DNA of 64,000 nucleotides from Engraulis encrasicolus (taxonomy: Eukaryota; Chordata; Actinopteri; Clupeiformes; Engraulidae): contig NC_085869.1 of the NCBI RefSeq assembly GCF_034702125.1, forward strand, positions 20,349,677-20,413,676, read 5' to 3'. Within the stretch, counting starts at the first letter, position 1; every line of letters begins with the position of its first letter. This document shows, one piece after another, positions 59,248 to 64,000 of the stretch. The notes under the pieces are model-generated. The model ran no database searches and was not told the origin of the DNA. It worked only from the letters and a program-made list of their open reading frames with translations. A program made the position numbers and the translations under genes.

Positions 59248-59423
59248 TTTAAGACAAAGGACAGTCCTCCTCGCCATCTGTAAGTCTGCTGCTGAGTCGA
59301 ACCGGAAAAACACCAATATTGACTCAAAGAGAAAAAAAATGGGAGTTGGGGGTGGGGTGGGGTGGGGGTGGGGGCACACCTGCCCTTGTTTTATAGATTC
59401 ATATGGGAATTACTGCATTGAGA

Positions 59424-59547
59424 GGAGCAGAGCAGAGCAGAGCAGAGCAGAGCAGAGAAGAGAAGAGAAGAGAAGAGAAGAGAAGAGAAGAGAAGAGAAG
59501 AGAAGAGAAGAGAAGAGAAGAGAAGAGAAGAGAAGAGAAGAGAAGAG
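59424..59547. repeat. Pentanucleotide (AGAGC)n to (AGAGA)n
   Basis: Six GAGCA units pass abruptly into about 18 GAGAA units; only one base of the unit changes. Confidence 0.95.
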
Positions 59548-59610
59548 GTGGGGTTAGAAGGCGGATCTCTGGACCACATTCAGCAATGATGATGAAATCC
59601 ACTTGCTGCC

Positions 59611-59935
59611 ACTCCTGCCAATTTCAATGTGCTGTTGTATTGCTCACGCTACCCTTGACTTGTCAGTACCCGGTGACGCCGCAGTTTTTGGCTAAGCCCT
59701 TTCCGAGATATGACATATTCTAATGGGGGCAACTTTTGTTTACATTTTTAAAAAAATGAAGATAGGCCTACTCCAAATATTTTCCTAAAAGGTATCGCTG
59801 TTTGCTAGCGGTCTGCTGATGTTGCATAACCTTTTGGATGTTTTTGGGAATAAATACAAATGTTTTTTTGAAATGTAAACAAAGGTTGCCCCCATTAGAG
59901 CAGCACATTGAAATTGGCAGGAGTGCTCCTTTAAC
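59611..59935. mobile_element. Nested inverted-repeat element, TTAA at right end
   Basis: 24-bp perfect inverted repeats at 59611-59634 and 59901-59924 (ACTCCTGCCAATTTCAATGTGCTG), and a second inner pair around AATGGGGGCAAC / GTTGCCCCCATT. The right end runs CTCCTTTAA; the left outer end has decayed. Confidence 0.7.
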
Positions 59936-60902
59936 GTTGGTGTTCCACTCTCATCCAATTGCCATCAGGCATACAGTAATTAATCTCAGCAGCTAGCTAG
60001 CGTACCAACCAACCAACCCAGCTGCACTTCCCCACAATACAATAAGCTCCGTCTTGGCCCTGGTGGATAGGGTGGGGAGCAGGTGTGGCCAGGCAATAAT
60101 AAACACAGCACACAGACAATGGAGAGAGGCTTGGGGTTTAATGCAAACTAAATATTAATTCACCAGACGTCATTGTCAGGCCAGAGGCTGTCCATCAAAT
60201 CAGTCAAACCTAATGAAAGTGGTTGAAAGGTTGGGTTCTTGAACCACAACCTTGGATCACGTCACCTTGATGTCAAACTGTTTGCGTACTTAAATCCTGA
60301 AAAAACAAAGACAGGGCTGTTCCATTACAGTATGTAAATGCTATTGTTTTAAAAGCCACACTTAAAATTCTAAACTACAAAGGGCACTAAAAATTCACAT
60401 CTTGTTCGACACGATTCGTGTATGAATTACTACCAATTTAATTCTCTGTGACATGTTTACTTCATAGCAGGGCAAGAGATGATGGTGCAGCAGATCTAAT
60501 TTCAGAAAGTGAAATAGATTCTGACAGCGCACTAGAGTGATTTTGGGCACCATGTGAAAGCAGTCTTTCATGATTTTAACAGCGCTGCGTTCGGAGTTCC
60601 ACTGGTGCTGGCTGTTGACAAGCTAGTGTTACTGCACAGTCAGCCTGTAGCTTGTGGCCCTCACCACGGTCCCAATCCCGTCTGCCTGTCTGCCTGACGG
60701 CATCAACATCCCCGTCCCAGGGTGAGTTCCCTCATTCACACCTGCCGACGCGGTGACCTCAGCTCCCACACATGCTGCTGCTGCCAGAGTCAGTAGGCTG
60801 GTCCCCAATCCCACAGGCCTCCAGCTCTCTGGATGGCTCACCCCGGTGATAATGAGCTGCCCAGCCTGTGCCATTGTTGTCTCATCCATGGGTGTATTAC
60901 AA

Positions 60903-60986
60903 TAGCCAGGCCGTGCCCTCCTAGTGACTCAACACCTTCAGTCTTCAAGTCTCGAAGAAATTTTAAAGTCTATGATAATCAGGCTA
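60903..60986. repeat. Dispersed repeat family R1, internally deleted copy
   Basis: Keeps both ends (TAGCCAGGCCGTGCCCTCCT and GATAATCAGGCTA) but lacks about 165 bp of the middle. Lies 75 bp upstream of the open frame at 61060. Confidence 0.75.
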
Positions 60987-61059
60987 AAGGGCAAGGGAAA
61001 ACGGCTTTATGGAATTAACAGCCAAAAAGAAACTACAATTCTTTCTTTTTGTTTTGCAG

Positions 61060-61668
61060 ATGCATGGATCAACATTGTCCAATGTGATTTTATGCTGGGT
61101 TTTATTGTTGACAGTCTTCAATGAATTCTATGCTGGTCCATTAAATGAAATGAGTGTGACACCCAGGCCCGACATTGGATTCCTGTGGTACAGTAAAACA
61201 GAAAGAAAGTGTGGAAAAAGGCTCCGATTGGCACTGCCTCTGCTCAGACTCAGGAAAAAGTGTGCAAGCGATGATGATGATGATGAACAGAAATATAAAA
61301 AGGCTCCAATTCATGACGACAGAGATCTGCTTCCATTTTTAATTATAGGCAGACTTCATTCACTTTACTTTGGCAAGAGGCAGCTGAAATTACAGGACGG
61401 CGGGAAGGCTTCGAGTGAAGTGGCCAAGCACACTGGCTTCTGGGTAACCCCAGCAAGAACAAGACACCAAGACCCTAAACAGCCAATCAGAGCCAACCAG
61501 GGGTGGAGCAATAGGGGGGCAAGCATGGCATTTGCCCCTGGGCCGAGGGCCCTCCTGTATTACCGGTGGGGGCCCTATTGTGACCATGACAAGTTGTTTG
61601 AGGGGCCCTATCAGTGTTTTGCCCTGGGGCCATGTGTGCAATTGTTCCGCCACTGGAGCCAACATTAG
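61060..61668 (+). CDS. Candidate secreted or prepropeptide-like exon, split by a MITE
   Basis: Not recognised as a known gene. The ATG follows an acceptor-like pyrimidine tract ending TTTTGCAG. Residues 1-26 look like a signal peptide (hydrophobic VILCWVLLLTVF, ending YAG). The rest has several basic cleavage-type sites (CGKR, RLRKK, YKK, and YFGKR, whose Gly would be an amidation donor) and a run of five Asp. At residue 147 the frame enters a 158-bp hAT MITE (61498-61655) and ends within 5 codons after it. If the MITE and one target duplicate are mentally removed, the frame continues 27 more codons to TAA at 61747. A possible donor (GTAACC) at 61442 would bypass the MITE. A PDIxxxWY segment faintly recalls prolactin-releasing peptide, which is not enough to assign it. 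Chance origin is possible. Confidence 0.3.
   Translation: MHGSTLSNVILCWVLLLTVFNEFYAGPLNEMSVTPRPDIGFLWYSKTERKCGKRLRLALPLLRLRKKCASDDDDDEQKYKKAPIHDDRDLLPFLIIGRLHSLYFGKRQLKLQDGGKASSEVAKHTGFWVTPARTRHQDPKQPIRANQGWSNRGASMAFAPGPRALLYYRWGPYCDHDKLFEGPYQCFALGPCVQLFRHWSQH
61498..61655. mobile_element. hAT-type MITE with 8-bp TSD
   Basis: 158 bp with ends CAGGGGTGGAGCAAT and ATTGTTCCGCCACTG, flanked by a perfect GAGCCAAC duplication at 61490-61497 and 61656-61663. Same family as 54173-54333. Confidence 0.85.
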
Positions 61669-64000
61669 GATGGCAAGCATGAGGCTGAAGAAGTCAGACA
61701 TTATCTTGCACATAATCGTGAACCTCAGCAAGAGGGAAAATAATTAAAAAAATTACATTGAAACAAGGCACCTCACTGCTTAGAGTGAACACATAATCCT
61801 ACACCTCAGTGAGTGAAAAAAATAACAACTTCACCGCTGACAGTGTGGGTGCCAAAGTACAAGAGTAAACCAAAAGAGGTGCACGTCAAATATTTGCAGG
61901 AATTATGTGGCTTCGCTAACGTCTGCATGAACTGCTAGAGGGGAAGATAGCATCGTCTATCAGAGTAACACTATACAGAACTGACTTCATTCGCTCTCCC
62001 GTCTCCTCTCTCTAGAGGCATGTCTAGATGTTTTTTCGTGGTCAGCAGTAGACCACCCATGACTGACATGGAGCACCATGTAGCTGGCTAGGGGAGAGGT
62101 AGAGTACTGTCTGTCCCTCACTCCCCCTCGGCTAGCTACCTACTTACAGCACACTGCAGTTGGGGTGGGACGACCTGTAAAAACAGGGTGTGATTCTGCT
62201 GAGGTGGTCTGCCTCACTGTGTTGGTTTCTGCTCCTGCCAACCCCCCCACACACACACACACAGGTTGGCTCTTTCTCAGATGCTGCCTCACCTCCATAG
62301 GAGCTTTTGTTTTTCAAGAGTTTAGACAGAGCAGCTGGCGTTGGGGGGAACACTTCACAACACGATACAACTCATGACTACCAGAGCCAAGAGACTGCGA
62401 GATGTCCAATAACTTTAAGAGCAAAACCGCACATTTGAGGCTTAAACCTAATTATCCCAATTAACTTGGACCATCTCCAAACTGTTCCCTCACTCAGTGT
62501 GGTGCATGACCACCATTTTTGTAGCCACAGGATATATTACCACATTACATGATGATTTTTGTTTCACTTTTCACCCTAACAGAGGCCTGAATTGCACCAC
62601 TGTGAGTGTGTGGAGATGGGCAACTTGCCATTGGCAACCATCTTCCTTCCACCCATCAACCGCAATTTAGCAGTGCGATTAAGAATTATTGGCGGAATCA
62701 GGTTAAAAGCCACCAGTCAGTATGAAGCACCAATGTGACGTGGAATGTGTGACACTGGACTGTAGCGTCTAAATCCTGGTCGGTAAGTCATTTAGTCATT
62801 GGGGGAAAAAACACAGTTTACAGCCACCACAAAATGTGCACAGGTTGAGATTACAGTCAAAAGAACAGAATAGAATTGACTTTATTGAGGTACTTTATTT
62901 ACAGGTAAGTACCTCTACAAAATAATTTCACAAAAGATGAAATGGGAAGACTGTTGTGAAGTCGGCATCTCTGCTGGCTTCTTGGCCAATGGGACTGACT
63001 GGCATAGAGACCTCATCTTCCTCCTCCTCACGTTCCTCCTCATCCTGTGCGACACGGCCACTCCCACAGGGGGTGGAGGTAGTGGTGATGGCCACAGGGC
63101 ATAGCTGCCCTCCCTAAGCCGGCCCTGTATCCTACTGATGGGCTTTAGGGCGTTTAAGTCGTTTATTAGGGCTGAGGGGCTGGGGAGGGCGAGTGGACCC
63201 CCGTCGTCACTTTAATTACAGCTCAGTGCAGATCCCCTTAGGGTGATCCCCGATCAGGACAGAGACTATCCCAGATAGGATGGCAACTAAGCAGTTTTAG
63301 GAGGGTGAAATTCTGCCTTTTGGAGGCAAGGTTGCATGCGAGTCGGTCATCCGCATAAAAATGACAACATTCAAACATTCAAATTCACTAGATGGCTGTA
63401 TTCAAATGCACCAGACAACCAGAGGTAGTTGGCAAAGGACTTCACGTAATTATGGAAAAAAATATATGTAAACCTAAAACGCAGCACACAAACCATCTGT
63501 TCAAAAAAAATCTCCATCTACTCCGGATCTGCTAAATGTAATGTAATGTAATGGATCAATAACTCTCCACATATGCAGTCATTGAATTGAACTGAAATAA
63601 AAGCTGCCATCCCATCAACCAACATTGAAATCTGCTTTAGCCCAGATGAGGATTAATTCTGCTAAAAGATTCAAATACAACATCAGCCCACTACGGTTCT
63701 CCAATGCATTTTCTAAAGTGCTTCCTAGATAGATCACATTGGTGTAGTAATGGGGAAAAGAAGTGATTTATTTAAATGCCCAGAGTGGCCTTGGCTAAAG
63801 GTAAGAGGTACTTGGCCGCACACAAACTGCATGCTGCAGATATCTTGCTAAGCTAAGTAAATGTTTATCTTTCATTTAATCGGGCCGTTTTACTGCCTGG
63901 GTGACCTTTGAAAGCAACGGTTTGGTGTGGTAAAATAAACAAGGCCCGTGTGGAGGACGGCTTAATTCTTGATAAATACTGACGACGACGGCAGAGCATT

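Overview
The window is vertebrate nuclear DNA, most probably from a ray-finned (teleost) fish. It is dominated by one multi-exon gene read on the minus strand, has GT-AG introns throughout, and is crowded with tRNA-derived SINEs, short hAT and TTAA-type DNA transposons, foldback repeats and very long dinucleotide and tetranucleotide tracts. No prokaryotic signal is present. The species cannot be named from the sequence.

The gene is the class I unconventional myosin myo1b. I placed 29 coding exons from 48153 down to the stop codon at 3404. Every one has an in-frame junction and canonical splice dinucleotides. Together they encode 1084 residues: motor domain from the P-loop onward, neck with seven apparent IQ units, and the TH1 tail with its PH-like lipid-binding fold. 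Roughly the first 85 codons and the promoter are absent and must lie beyond 64000, so 48154-64000 reads as first-intron or 5' flanking DNA. The 3'UTR runs from 3403 to a good poly(A) signal at 783-778; bases 1-750 lie downstream of the gene.

Layout by coordinate: 1-757 downstream flank; 758-3403 3'UTR with a 160-bp CU tract; 3404-6276 TH1 tail exons in short introns; 7222-12308 neck exons, including four phase-0 exons of exactly 87 bp; 14618-48153 motor exons separated by introns of 0.16-6.4 kb; 48154-64000 no myosin exon, mostly repeats, plus one plus-strand open frame at 61060 that begins with a signal peptide directly after an acceptor-like site and is interrupted by a hAT-type element.

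Most striking points: an additional fourth 87-bp IQ exon compared with the three of mammalian Myo1b; a 42-bp minisatellite that has copied the 3' edge of a motor exon together with a donor-like site; an exon following the P-loop that is bracketed by UG repeats on both sides; and the secreted-peptide-like frame split by a transposon with a perfect 8-bp target duplication.
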